Below, in pieces: positions 23,771 through 34,069 of a DNA stretch of 64,000 nt. Origin of the DNA: Laburnicola sp. R22_1 (lineage: Eukaryota > Ascomycota > Dothideomycetes > Pleosporales > Didymosphaeriaceae). The translations under genes were made by a program, and so were the position numbers. A model generated the notes under the pieces. The model made no database searches. It was not told the origin of the DNA and saw only the letters and a program-made list of their open reading frames with translations. Numbering within the stretch: the first letter of the stretch is position 1; every line of letters starts with the position of its first letter. Location: NCBI GenBank assembly GCA_014281115.1, contig JACONQ010000005.1, forward strand, positions 1,922,001 through 1,986,000. The letters run 5' to 3'.

Positions 23771-24929
23771 CTTGTGCGAAAATGCCGAAATAGGCAGTTT
23801 CGCTTAAGCATCTTTGGAGAAATTACGACTCTAACAACGCGACTCTTCCTTTGCATATCTTAGTATGTGATTAATTATATCATCTTATTTGACTCGGTTC
23901 TAAAAAAATTGTCTTTCCTGTAGGTGCTGCTAGGAGATTTAGGGGGATGGTGAGTTTTCAGGTGTTGGGGGTGTAATGGATGGCTTCTAAGGTGGCGGCG
24001 GTAGTGGTGGTTGGATATGCGGCTTGTGTGATAGGATGGGGATAGGTGTTGTTAGAGGCAGATGTAGTTTGCAGTTTCCTAGGTGGTAGATTTGCTTATG
24101 ATTGGATCCGTGCATGGGGCGGATATTAGACTTCGGTCAGGCATGTTTTCGAATATCGGACCTCATAATTGTCCCCGGATCTCCTCGTTAAACAGAGAAA
24201 AGTGACAGAAAGAAATTTGGAGTGTTGACTTCTGGCGGAGTTGTTTGCGGAGGAGGCAAATAGGGAAGGACGGAGGGCCTGCGACTCTTGACGCTAAAAT
24301 ATAATAGTGGTTTAGCACCAAGGGAACATGGAAAAGCAGCAGCTGGGACAAGCACGCTGCGTGCTGCACCAGGGCAACTCACAACCACGGCTGCCAGTGT
24401 ACACTAGTTCACACTGGTGCAGGTGCCAGTCTTAGGATTCGACTAGTCCGAAAGGGGCAACCCGCCCGCTTCTTCCCCTTTCCGATGGCCGGATCTTTTG
24501 ACGCCTGCCCCACCATCCAACTTTCACAGTCCCTCCCAGTCATCAACTACCCTGCAGTTGCGCCCTCGCATTTCCGTGAAAATGTGGCCGTGGCGCCGTG
24601 ACAGGAAATACCCACTCCTGAAACGTATACTTGGCGTTTGCTTTGCGTTGCGGATGATATGACCAGGAGTTACATTCCGGGGATGAGGCGCTAGATTGCT
24701 CATACAGCCGATACTATTTGGTTGTCGGGCCACCTGGCACTACATATGCATATGAGCCGCATCTTTCCTTGCGTAGGATGTTGGAAAGAAGCGGCATCCC
24801 GCTCCACTTCCAATAAGAAGCCCGTCGTCACCCACAAGTCACTTTCGCTCTTCCTTCCCATTATCACAGCTGCATCCAATTCCCCTCCTCGTCAGACCAG
24901 CTTCAGAATTTTAGCTCTGCTCTCCAAGA
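23771..24929. other. 1.2-kb gene-free stretch
   Basis: No supported ORF, repeat or RNA gene. The last few hundred bases are the presumed promoter and leader of the DUF3605 gene. Confidence 0.5.
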
Positions 24930-25628
24930 ATGTCTGAACGCACAATAGACGTCGAATCGCAGCCACTGACCTTCCAATCAACCTGGAAAGCGAACCCTGA
25001 CCCAACGGCGTTGCCGTTCCCACGCGACAACCCGCCCTTCGCACTTACGCCCGTCGACTGGCACCAGCTCAGCATAACCGACGATCAGTTTACGCCGCAC
25101 ACGTGGGAAGATATCCACCGTCGAATCAGCTGCGGCCAACTCGACGAGCTAAAACGCTGGCCCTCCTCTCTCAAAGCCTATCTCGCATGGACCGCCCACA
25201 TCAAAGCTAAATACGGCGGCGCGACCCAGTATCTTCTTCAGCAACGGTTATTCTGGGAGCCGCTAAACACAACCGGCGCTTTTGTATTTCTTCTCGCCGA
25301 CCAAACGCCGTTCGCTGACCCGGCGGATTACAAGATCATCAAGAACGATTGGACGTACGCGGTTGAGGAGGGCATTAGTCATATTGTTGTGTGGTCCAAG
25401 AAACCGTTACCGGTCGATGAGAAGGGAGCGCTGACTGAGGAGGGCAGGAATATTGTGGAGGGTTTCGTCAAGCGGGAGTTTCGGGATAAGGCGGGTGAGG
25501 AAGTGGAGGGGACGAAGGTGCAGTGGTTCAAGAATACGACGATTTTGCAGAGTGTGCGGGCGTTGGAGCATATTCACGTGTTGGTGAGAAATGTGGATGA
25601 GGAAGTGTGGAAGCAGTGGATGAATTGA
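24930..25628 (+). CDS. DUF3605 protein (N-acetylglucosamine-induced protein 1 / Gig1-like)
   Basis: Single-exon gene of 232 residues. The sequence matches the DUF3605 family: a conserved start of the domain at PFALTPVDWHQL, a central GGATQYLLQQRLFW, and the segment ADYKIIKNDWTYAVEEGISHIVVWSKKPLP. Named members are the N-acetylglucosamine-induced proteins Gig1 of Candida and Ngi1; the biochemical role is not established. It ends with NTTILQSVRALEHIHVLVRNV. Predicted cytosolic, with no signal peptide or membrane segment. The start ATG is preceded by a C/T-rich leader. Neighbours do not suggest a GlcNAc gene cluster. Confidence 0.85.
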   Translation: MSERTIDVESQPLTFQSTWKANPDPTALPFPRDNPPFALTPVDWHQLSITDDQFTPHTWEDIHRRISCGQLDELKRWPSSLKAYLAWTAHIKAKYGGATQYLLQQRLFWEPLNTTGAFVFLLADQTPFADPADYKIIKNDWTYAVEEGISHIVVWSKKPLPVDEKGALTEEGRNIVEGFVKREFRDKAGEEVEGTKVQWFKNTTILQSVRALEHIHVLVRNVDEEVWKQWMN

Positions 25629-26493
25629 AAGTACTGGTGCATCAAACGACGAGACTGCGCGACCTTTTGATACACGGTGCCCTTGTGCATCACTGCAAGC
25701 TTGGGCATGTGTTAATCACAAGTGAAGGGGCAAATATTATCACCTCCGGTGGGGAGCCGAAGTAGAACGCAATGATTTTAAAGAGCCGATCATATGACAG
25801 GCTGCGGAGTTATCGGACCATGGTACATTTTGCATTGGTGCTTGCGTGCGCACATGTTCAAGGTCCGGTATTCCGTAACCATGGTTGGAGACCCACACGC
25901 AGCAGACCCTACAGCTGTAGAACCAAAATTTGAGTACCTCCGGCCACAGAATTACACATTCCGATGTGACACATGGTCCGTAGACTTCTATTTTGGTAGA
26001 GTAGAATCAGTGTTCCACGGTAATGGTGTTGAGCCATATCCCTGTGCGGTCAAGCGAAAGAACTGGAGTGGCGATGTGCCTTCTCAAGATGAACCATAGT
26101 TGTGATCCAGTTCCCCTTCGGTGTGTCTGGTTGCCATATATAAGGAGGGAAGTCGTGCTCCACTGCTTCCTTCTCCATCCACCACCGAGATCCATTCTAC
26201 AACTACAACCAGTCTGCACCCACAACTACTCTTCAACCACTACCACTCTTCAGCCACAACCACTCTTCAGCAAAATCCATTCTTCATCCATCACAACTAT
26301 TCTTTTATCTCCATTCTCCACCAACAACCTTCTCCCCATCCCCGGCCAGCCTTCATCCATCTTTATCCTCCGCCCACCACCTTTACCCATCCTCTACTCT
26401 ACAACAACTCAACACCGTAAGTTTAATCCTCACCCTCTCAAATATTCATCAACGCTTACACTAAATAGAACCACAACCTAACACAACAACACA
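25629..26493. promoter_or_regulatory. Promoter and long pyrimidine-rich leader of the DUF7587 gene
   Basis: A TATA box (CATATATAAGG, about 26135) is followed by roughly 330 bp of C/T/A-rich sequence with repeated CAACCACT and CACCACC words up to the ATG at 26494. Such pyrimidine-rich leaders are common upstream of strongly expressed filamentous-fungal genes. The left half contains nothing recognised. Confidence 0.45.
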
Positions 26494-27851
26494 ATGTGTC
26501 TATCGTGGTGCTTTTCTTCTTCAAAGAAGGCCAAGGCATCTTCAAGAAGCCCAGAGGGCAAGTTGGAAGGTACAGACAACTTTATTTCCTAACTAATAAC
26601 CCATAATGCTAACACTTTGGCAGCAGAAAAGTCAACACGGACAACTGCAGCTGCTCCTCAACAACATGCCAAAGCAGCTTCACAAGATCTAGCCCAGCGG
26701 AAAGCCCGGCTCGAAGGTACATACATTCTCGTTCCCAACAGCCTGTAACCAGTGAATCTAATTATTTGAACACGGTATTGCGAAACGATCATGTTCCACG
26801 CTTTTTGTTCCGAGTCTGGTCCGGATCGTCCGGCGGAGGGCCTTCTATCGCGAGAAATACTACCCAGGAAATAATTCCTGCAGCTTTTATGGGACGATGC
26901 GGGAAACCGTTCTACGACATGGAGCCCGAAAGAATAAGCGCCATGGCCACTTCTCACTTCTTTGGGTTCACGGATCAACCTACGGGCTTCAGTTCTTGGT
27001 CACATTCGCTCCATTTTGTACTCTGTTACGCCTACGCCCTTTGTCGGAAGGAACGCAGCAGAGGCCTCAAAACTACGGATCTCCACATATCCGTGATAGA
27101 CCGACTTAACCTCGATGGCGAAGTCCTTATTTGGCATGTACCTCACCTGCTCCCGCTTTCCAACCCCGAGTTTCTAGCATGGGGCCCCGTTCGCGGAAAG
27201 GGATATTTGTCAGTCCCTTTTGAAAGGTTCCTACAATTGGGCTTATGCAGCATCTTTCCCGAGATCCGGGGAAGCGAATCTTTCGGTACCGCATTGCGCA
27301 GAAATATGTTCGTGTCTTATCCACGGGAGGTGTCGTCCGATACTCTCCATAACATCAGCGGCATCGCATCACTCTTTGGGGACCTCGCTCTCCCCGTCGC
27401 ACTCGCACTCATCTGCATCCGGCCGCGTAGCTGGAGGCGAGATGCAAGCGGAAGGGCGGGACATGTTCCTCCTGCTGAAATGGCTAAGATGCAGCAGTTC
27501 CTTGGAAGGTTCCCTTTTCCTCGTAACCTCCTGTCAGAAAAGTGGATTGCGTACCCCGGCATGATCGATACCAAGTCGCTTCCCGACGTGGAACAACGGA
27601 TCGATCTTCTACGCCATCATGTCCACTACAACTTGGAAAGGATGAAGAACCAGCCTCAGGCAAGAGAGGTGAATGGGCGCGCAGTGGCTCAGGATGTGGG
27701 AAGGCAGCAGAGGGTGGCTGCAAGCAAACCAATGGCTCCGGCCGTGGGAAGGCAGCAGAGGGCGGGTGGCAGTAGGCCAATGGTGACTGTCACTACGAAG
27801 ACAGGGAACAGGGAGCCCAAAACGAGGGTTATCAGGAAAACCTGGCCTTGA
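26494..27851 (+). CDS. DUF7587-domain protein; 5' splice structure unresolved
   Basis: The conserved part is open from about 26760 to the stop at 27851: VPRFLFRVWSGSSGG, then FSSWSHSLHFVLCYA, then HISVIDRLNLDGEVLIWHVPHLL and NPEFLAWGPVRGKGYLSV. I recognise this as the fungal DUF7587 type, common in Pleosporales and without known function. The presumed first exons start at ATG 26494 (MCLSWCFSSSKKAKASS); intron 1 is 26570-26623 with a good CTAAC branch point. The second intron begins GTACAT at about 26717, but I found no acceptor that both keeps the frame and keeps the conserved VPRFLFR start, so there may be an error or a mutation near 26740. The C-terminus has two copies of a VGRQQR motif. 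See findings for a possible ADP-ribosyltransferase-like signature. Confidence 0.6.
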
Positions 27852-27917
27852 GACCCTTTTCGGATGCTTCTTGGCGGAGTTGCTCTTGTTGAAGATTGTT
27901 TTTCTTTTTTTGGGGGG

Positions 27918-28107
27918 TTTTGGTGTTTAGCTTTACAGTTTGTTTGGTGTTTAGTCTATAGTTGGCTTAGTGTTTGTTTAATAGTTGGTTTCGTGTTTGC
28001 CTTCATAGCTAGCTTGGTGTTTGTTTTATAGTTTGTTTGGTGTTTGCTTCATAGTTAGTTTGGTGTTTGCTTCATAGTTAGTTTAGTGTTTGTATCCATA
28101 GTTAGTT
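27918..28107 (+). repeat. Minisatellite, about 8 units of 23-24 bp
   Basis: Tandem units of the form TTAGTTTGGTGTTTGCTTCA plus TAG, with substitutions increasing toward the left edge. It lies in the 3' flank of the DUF7587 gene, about 70 bp after its stop codon, and is probably transcribed as part of the 3' UTR. Confidence 0.8.
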
Positions 28108-28381
28108 GAAGTTAAAATATTCTGTTTCATTGCTAAGCAAGTGGTTTTATGTATGTGATTTGCCAAGTGATGAGTACGAGCAGCTTCGGAGCACGATAGC
28201 ACAGTGTATGATAAGAAAAAGTAGTGAATAGATTGTAATCCTCCGCCAGCTGCTGAACAAAGGCTTCAATACATTTAGCATGTGTATTGCTTATCCTAAA
28301 GTAACACACTGTAACTAGACCTTTGCTCCTAGCACCACATCATGGGTATCATTCACCGCCAAAGAAAGCAACCCAGAGAGC
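28108..28381. other. Short intergenic region between convergent genes
   Basis: 3' flanks of the DUF7587 gene and the GT8 gene. No other feature seen. Confidence 0.4.
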
Positions 28382-29797
28382 CTACGCCACCCCATCCGCC
28401 CCCCTCATCTTCGTAAACTCCTCCCCAGTATAAAATTGCGTCATCGCAATCCACTGGCTTACCCACTCCTCCTTCAACCATTTCCTCTCCTCACTCCACA
28501 GCTTCTCATGCACGACCTTTAACTTCCCCTCTTCCTCTTCGCTGGGGAAAAACCCACCCCATTCCCTCTGCAGCGTCGTCGGCGGAAAAGCCCCATGGAT
28601 ATCAAACTGCCAATTCAAGAACGCTTGTTCCGCCATGGTAACATCGTACTTGTCGAATTTAACATAGTTCTGCAACAAGCGCTGGTGCATAAGGGTGGAC
28701 GGCGCGAGAACCATACTGCCAACGTTGACATTGATGGCCGTTTCGTTAAAAGGATTCTGCGGGACGCCAGCAAAGACATACGGTTCGCAGGTCGATGTGC
28801 CGTCTAGAAGGTGGTCGTCGGGCGACAGTTTCGCGTCAATGCAGGATTGTTGCGGTGCTAAATCGAACATGGCGTCGATGTTTGCGACGGGGAAAGCATC
28901 GGCGTCGAGGAACAGGACCTTCGAGAATTCCGTCTCTTTCCACATGTTGAGTTTGGCGAAGAGGTCTTTCCAGCGGTGCTGGATACCTTCAACATTGGGA
29001 TTCCACTCCAAGGGCTCGAGCTCTCGCACAATGGCTCCGGCGCCGGCGAGGAGCTCGCGCTGCTCGGCTGTTACGAAGTCTCCGACGAAGACTACGAAGG
29101 GGTATTTTTCGCTGCGCGATCGCGGTGACCAGAGTATCCGATAGACGAGCGAATGGATTGCCATGTAGTAGGGGTCTTTCAATGAAGGATTGCGTGTTGC
29201 CATGAAAGTGGCATATGCGTTTGTCTTTGGCCCATTTGAGTCGTAGTTGTGGGGTTTGTTGTTACTGAACCCTTTGAGTACATCGACCGGTAAGTCCAGC
29301 TCGAGGTCTTGCTGGAAAACAAATTCAGCTTGGAAGCCTGCTGGTACAGGATCGGGTGATGAAGGTAGCTGCACGTCGTTTGATGGAGGCAGCTGTGCAT
29401 CGCCCGATGGGGGCAGCTGTGCATCATTTGTTGGAGGCACTTGTACGTCCGATGGGGCCACCTGTACGGCATCCGATGGTGGAAGATCGGGCTCATGAGT
29501 CAGGCCAGGCGGGTTGTTCGCTGGTGGCGGAGTCCCTTCTTTCTGGGGCACGTCTCCACTCGGGAACACTGGTGGTGGATGCTGCTCTATCTCAGAAGGC
29601 TCCGCTGCTGGCTTTTCGTCTTTTGCGCTCGCTGGCGTTTGTCCAGATGAACTGCTATCAGAGCCATCGGCTTTCGTCTCTCTGAACGGGGCCCCAATCT
29701 GGTACGTTTCCGGCAATTTACTATGTTGCTGTGCAAAGAAGACGATGACTACAATGAGGATGAGTGTCGCCGTCGCGACAGTTCGCCATCGTCGCAT
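28382..29797 (-). CDS. Glycosyltransferase family 8-like type II membrane protein
   Basis: Predicted Golgi glycosyltransferase, 471 residues, one exon. A short cytoplasmic tail (MRRWRTVA) and one transmembrane anchor (TATLILIVVIVFFAQQ) are followed by a Pro/Ser/Asp-rich stem with tandem repeats of the type QLPPS(G/N)DA (about residues 95-150). The catalytic domain begins near residue 190 (NAYATFMATRNPSLKDPYY) and contains the metal-binding DxD in VLFLDADAFPVANID and the later INVNVGSMVLAPS. This matches GT8 glycogenin-like/GlcNAc-transferase proteins of fungi. It is near an acyltransferase-3 gene and a GT32 gene; whether they share a pathway is inference only. Confidence 0.8.
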   Translation of the reverse strand: MRRWRTVATATLILIVVIVFFAQQHSKLPETYQIGAPFRETKADGSDSSSSGQTPASAKDEKPAAEPSEIEQHPPPVFPSGDVPQKEGTPPPANNPPGLTHEPDLPPSDAVQVAPSDVQVPPTNDAQLPPSGDAQLPPSNDVQLPSSPDPVPAGFQAEFVFQQDLELDLPVDVLKGFSNNKPHNYDSNGPKTNAYATFMATRNPSLKDPYYMAIHSLVYRILWSPRSRSEKYPFVVFVGDFVTAEQRELLAGAGAIVRELEPLEWNPNVEGIQHRWKDLFAKLNMWKETEFSKVLFLDADAFPVANIDAMFDLAPQQSCIDAKLSPDDHLLDGTSTCEPYVFAGVPQNPFNETAINVNVGSMVLAPSTLMHQRLLQNYVKFDKYDVTMAEQAFLNWQFDIHGAFPPTTLQREWGGFFPSEEEEGKLKVVHEKLWSEERKWLKEEWVSQWIAMTQFYTGEEFTKMRGADGVA

Positions 29798-29939
29798 GGT
29801 CGTGGAGGACTAGGGACTCAAGGAGACTGACTGCAGCAACGGAAGCTACCGATTCCTTTCAAATCTGCCGACGCGCAGCGATCCCAATGATCCCTGTCCT
29901 AGCTGTGTCTGAGCGCAGAACAAGCTGGCGTGTCATGTA
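29798..29939. promoter_or_regulatory. Presumed promoter of the GT8 gene
   Basis: Upstream region of the minus-strand GT8 gene, bounded after 142 bp by a MITE. No clear core-promoter motif. Confidence 0.3.
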
Positions 29940-30063
29940 CAGTCAACCAGAGGGTACGGGTGACTAGCGCCAATCCTCGGCAGGGAACAAATCTCTCGTG
30001 AAGGACCACCAAAGGGCTTTGCGACCCATGCCGCGCTAGTCACCCGTACCCTCTAGTTGACTG
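29940..30063. mobile_element. 124-bp MITE-like element with ~32-bp TIRs
   Basis: The ends are inverted repeats of about 32 bp with one mismatch, outer end CAGTCAAC, continuing AGAGGGTACGGGTGACTAGC. The flanking bases are TA on both sides (29938-29939, 30064-30065), and no ORF fits inside. The first eight bases equal those of the TIR of the Fot1-type element at 53527, so a related pogo transposase may have moved it. Confidence 0.8.
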
Positions 30064-30065
30064 TA

Positions 30066-30590
30066 CAAGGTCGGACCATGCCAAGGAGAGGAGGTACTGG
30101 GCGGATCGACCACTGCGCCGTACATGAAACCGAAAACGAACGGACCAGGGTAGTGATCAAGTCACAAATTGTCGTGCGTGGTAACGCCTGTTCCCCAAAA
30201 CCGGGGAAATGTCGATTGTTTTAGAGGTTGAGACATAGTAAAGGCTTATTCTTCGTGAATCTGTTGAACTGCCGTTGACAACGTTTCCGAGCCGCAGCGT
30301 TCACGACGGTAGCGCAGGGGCCCACGAACTTACCCCGCTCATGGATCATCCCGTGGGCATGTTAGCGCCGGACATAATCCCTTTTAGGGTTAACAAATTC
30401 ATCCTTGACCGCTCGAGGCGGGGGTGTGGCCAGTTTGCGGGGCCACCATCGTGTTGTCATATTCAGGGTTCCGAGGTACATGTGAACTTGCATCACTAGC
30501 AGCATCGCAGAACCCAACTCCGGGGACAGCAATTCGGTAAGAGGAACGATATTAATTATAGATAAGATAGTAATCCGTTAACCAACGAAA
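30066..30590. other. Intergenic region
   Basis: No supported ORF or repeat. 3' flank of the acyltransferase gene on the minus strand. Confidence 0.4.
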
Positions 30591-32072
30591 TTAAGCTAGC
30601 GGCTTGGGCGATGAAGGCGGTGCGAGCGATTTGTTGTACACCCAGTTGGCAAACTTTACGCTGGGCTCGTCGAACATCTTCGTGACCATCTCCGCTGCGT
30701 ACAGTGTCAATGGCAAGAGGATCAACTGCGGTGCCCAAAAAGCCAGCTCGAACCCCATCGGTCCTTTCTTTGATATGGGGAATATGTCAACCCACTGAGG
30801 GATCTCGTCTTTCTGCTGCTGCCTTGAAAAACCAACCGCCGCATAAATCCGGTCACCAAAAAACCATATCATTGGTCCATGTATCAAGTACAATGCGAAC
30901 GAGATGCGGGCAAGATACTGGCAGAAGCGCGTTTCGAAGAAGTACATCAGCCATGGTAGGCGGGGTACAGATGAGACGGTGAAGATGGCGGCCCAGAAGA
31001 GATAGAACCATTTGGCGTCGAACACAGCTTGAGGCTTCAAGTGGGATAGCCAGATCCAGCCGGGCGACTTCCTCAAACTCGCCATATAGTCCTCTCCGTC
31101 GCAGGATGGTACGCCGCCAAGATACATTCCAACGAGAAAGAGATGAAAGAAGATCAGCTCTTTAAAGTCCTCGAGTCTCGAAAAGAAGCGCGGCAGTTTG
31201 CCGTTCTGGGCAAGTAGCTCCAAATCGCATAGTAGCATGCCAGCCATGAACAGGGCGCCGTACCAGCCATCGACGATGTAGAGGAAGTAAAAGATGAGAC
31301 CTGCTTCAAGCCACAGTCGAGCGTTCCTGGTGCATCGGGAAAGCGCGGAGAGCGCAGTGTAGATGATGATGGATCCTTTGAACTCAATTGGGATCGACCA
31401 AGAGTGTGGATGATACAGCCGAGGGAATTCGTACATGTCGCCAGTCAAGAAAACGAAGCTGTAATTCTTGAAGGTCGTATAGTAGGTCCAGAGATCTTCC
31501 CGGAATGACTTTTTCTTCTCTCCGTAGGCGGCAAAAATCCCCGGCCAGTGTCTTATGATGAGGCAGAAGAGACTAACTGCAATGACTGGGATATACAGCC
31601 GAAGCCAGCGTCGAAAAAGGGCTGAGCCAACACCATCTGCGGCGGTTTGGTGTTGTCCTTTGTGAATCAGGCTCAATGATTTTACAGAGAGCACGTATCC
31701 CGAGATGACGAAGAAGATAGAAACCGCGAAATGGCCACCAGAGAAGAAGTGTCGTACAAAAGGCAATGCAGCAAAATAGTGTTTGCCTTCGTAACCAAAG
31801 GCATTTTCGAAAACATTGTTCCCGAAGAGGTTATGTGCCCAGAGTTGATTATGGTGCAGATACACCACGAAGGCTGCAAACCCTCTTAGACCATCGAGCC
31901 AAGCGGTTGGCCTCAAGCGCTTCTTTGGACTGCCAGGTCGGACACTTAGGAATTCGGGTCGAACGATATCGAGGCTGAATCTCTTCGGGCGCGCTGATTG
32001 CCAGGTCGCGGATTTTAGACTGACCTCCTGCATGCGATCTTGGTCCAACAGACCCTCATATTTTGGAGGCAT
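30591..32072 (-). CDS. Acyltransferase-3 family multi-pass membrane protein
   Basis: Membrane O-acyltransferase-like protein of 493 residues. The N-terminal domain start RPTAWLDGLRGFAAFVVYLHHNQ carries the family's conserved Asp-Gly-Leu-Arg-Gly and His motif. The HFAVSIFFVISGYVLS segment is the second hallmark, and at least eight hydrophobic helices follow, including a C-terminal ISFALYLIHGPMIWFF. Fungal members transfer acyl groups to sugars or small metabolites. The start at 32072 (MPPKYEGLL) is preferred; the frame is open upstream to 32282 but that part lacks conservation signs. It is divergently arranged with the GT32 gene at 32847. Confidence 0.85.
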   Translation of the reverse strand: MPPKYEGLLDQDRMQEVSLKSATWQSARPKRFSLDIVRPEFLSVRPGSPKKRLRPTAWLDGLRGFAAFVVYLHHNQLWAHNLFGNNVFENAFGYEGKHYFAALPFVRHFFSGGHFAVSIFFVISGYVLSVKSLSLIHKGQHQTAADGVGSALFRRWLRLYIPVIAVSLFCLIIRHWPGIFAAYGEKKKSFREDLWTYYTTFKNYSFVFLTGDMYEFPRLYHPHSWSIPIEFKGSIIIYTALSALSRCTRNARLWLEAGLIFYFLYIVDGWYGALFMAGMLLCDLELLAQNGKLPRFFSRLEDFKELIFFHLFLVGMYLGGVPSCDGEDYMASLRKSPGWIWLSHLKPQAVFDAKWFYLFWAAIFTVSSVPRLPWLMYFFETRFCQYLARISFALYLIHGPMIWFFGDRIYAAVGFSRQQQKDEIPQWVDIFPISKKGPMGFELAFWAPQLILLPLTLYAAEMVTKMFDEPSVKFANWVYNKSLAPPSSPKPLA

Positions 32073-32846
32073 CGCGTGCGTTCGGTGGAGTGAACAACTT
32101 GAGGGAAGAATGGAAGCGTGACAGTTGTTGAGGATTGGAATTAGAAGATAGTTGACGAAGAGTGAGCAGTGATTCAAAGCAAGCTTGGGCCTCGGAACAG
32201 ACTGACGCACGAACCTTGCGCGATACAGGGTGCCTTTAGTACAGGTGCAGGGATGAGCTGCAGGTGCGGGGATAAGGTTCATCGGTGCCCCGACAACGCA
32301 TCCAGGTCAGCGATGAATTTCACATGCAGGGCGCTAATTTAAGAATCGTTCGAGCGTGTGGTTGGGTATCCGACCCGGTATCAGGACGGGCCCTGGCAGA
32401 AAGCATGATGCCGAGTTGATACTGCCTTGCAACGGCGGGGACTACCCATATAAGCATTAGCTTGGCGTCTGGCTCTATTCCCTCTTCTCGCAATGAACCG
32501 ATGAGGCCTGCTAGCTTTCGCATGGCACACGCTGTAACCGGCGTTTTACCCCGGTCAGTTGGGATTGACCTTCCTGTCGTGTACACCCGAGCGTGTATCT
32601 TCCTGCCATTGGCTAATCAAGTATACGTCATTTCGGCGACTAACCGAGGATGTTGGTATCAGCTGCGGCTCATCTGTCCGCATGTGTGGGAGATTAAGGC
32701 TTGGACCCCGAGGGGCTCTCTTCCGAAACTCACAATAGCTTCTAGACCAATTGGCAAAAGGGCTGGCAGCTGCAGTTTCCCATTGACCCAGCATGCGAAC
32801 GCGATCATTCAGACCTCCTCCGCTGAACCTCCATCTCGACACTAAG
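32073..32846. promoter_or_regulatory. Shared intergenic region of divergent acyltransferase and GT32 genes
   Basis: About 770 bp separate the two start codons, so the genes may share a bidirectional promoter. No TATA box or repeat stands out. Confidence 0.35.
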
Positions 32847-34069
32847 ATGCCTGTTCACTCGCCAATTGCGTCTCACTTCAGGAGCAGATTGACCACTCAA
32901 GTTCGAAGAGTACTGCCAGCGTACCTCGCTCTTTTGTTCTTGCTCATCTTCTTTGCCAATACCCACTTCTTCACCGCCCCCCTCCGAGCTGCACACAAGT
33001 ATCGAAGGGAGCTGAAGTACCAACAGCCATTGCATGCAACGGCGACCACTATACCAAAAAAGATCTGGCAGACGTGGAAACAAGGGCCGCTCACTTTTGA
33101 GCAGCGCGATTCGGACACGGCGAAGACCTGGCCAGCAAAGAACCCAAACTATCGGTACGAGGTGTTGACGGACGACAATGCGCTCGAATACGTAGAATCG
33201 CACTATGGTGCCCAAGGTATCAACCGACCGGACATTGTCGAACTGTATCGAGAGCTGAACATTACTATTATCCGAGCGGACCTTCTCCGGTATCTCATCA
33301 TGTACGCCGAAGGCGGAGTATATGCTGACATTGATGTCGAATGCTTGCGGCCAGTCAATCGCTTTATCCCCGAGCGCTATGATGAGAAGGAGGTGGACAT
33401 GATCATAGGCGTGGAGATAGACGAGCCCGCGTTTGTGAACCACCCCGTCCTGGGCTCCAAATGCAAGTCGTTCTGTCAATGGACCTTCGCAGCCAAACCT
33501 CGCCTCCCTGTCATGATGAGATTGATTGAAAATATCCAGGAATGGATTCACAATCTCGCAAAAACAAAGGGTGTACCTGTAGGGCAGCTCGAGCTTGACT
33601 TCAACGAAGTCATCAGCGGAACCGGGCCTTCGGCATTTACCGACGCAGTCCTCGCCCAGATGACGGCACAAAACGGCGGCAAAGAGGTGACCTGGGATCC
33701 ATTTCACAACCTCGCAGAGTCAAGACTCGTCCATGGGATCTTGGTTCTAAATGTCGAAGCATTCGCTGCAGGACAAGGACATTCGGACTCCGGAAATCAT
33801 GATTCCAGAGGTGCCCTGGTCAAGCACCACTATCATGCCTCGGGGTGGCCAGCACTTCACCCACGGAGAAACCATCCCATGTACGGCGAGGTTGAGAAAT
33901 GTAACTGGAAACCTGATTGTGTTGCCGAATGGGTCAGTTGATATGCAGATGCTTTTTGAATAGACGTTTGGCTGACCATCGACAGGACAAGAATGTAGCC
34001 GAGTGGGATACCCTGTCCAAGGAAGAACAAGACAAGCGTCTCGCAAGCAAGCCGCCGCAATTGTTGTGA
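32847..34069 (+). CDS. Glycosyltransferase family 32 (Och1-like) type II membrane protein
   Basis: Predicted Golgi mannosyl- or related sugar transferase of 389 residues, exons 32847-33932 and 33986-34069. A short basic N-terminus and a membrane anchor (LPAYLALLFLLIFFANTHFF) are followed by the GT32 signature: IPKKIWQTWKQG, then YEVLTDDNALEYV, RADLLRYLIMYAEGGVYADIDVECLRP with the DxD metal-binding site. The region ISGTGPSAFTDAV follows, as in alpha-1,6-mannosyltransferase relatives. It is divergent from the acyltransferase gene. The sugar donor and acceptor cannot be assigned from sequence. Confidence 0.87.
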
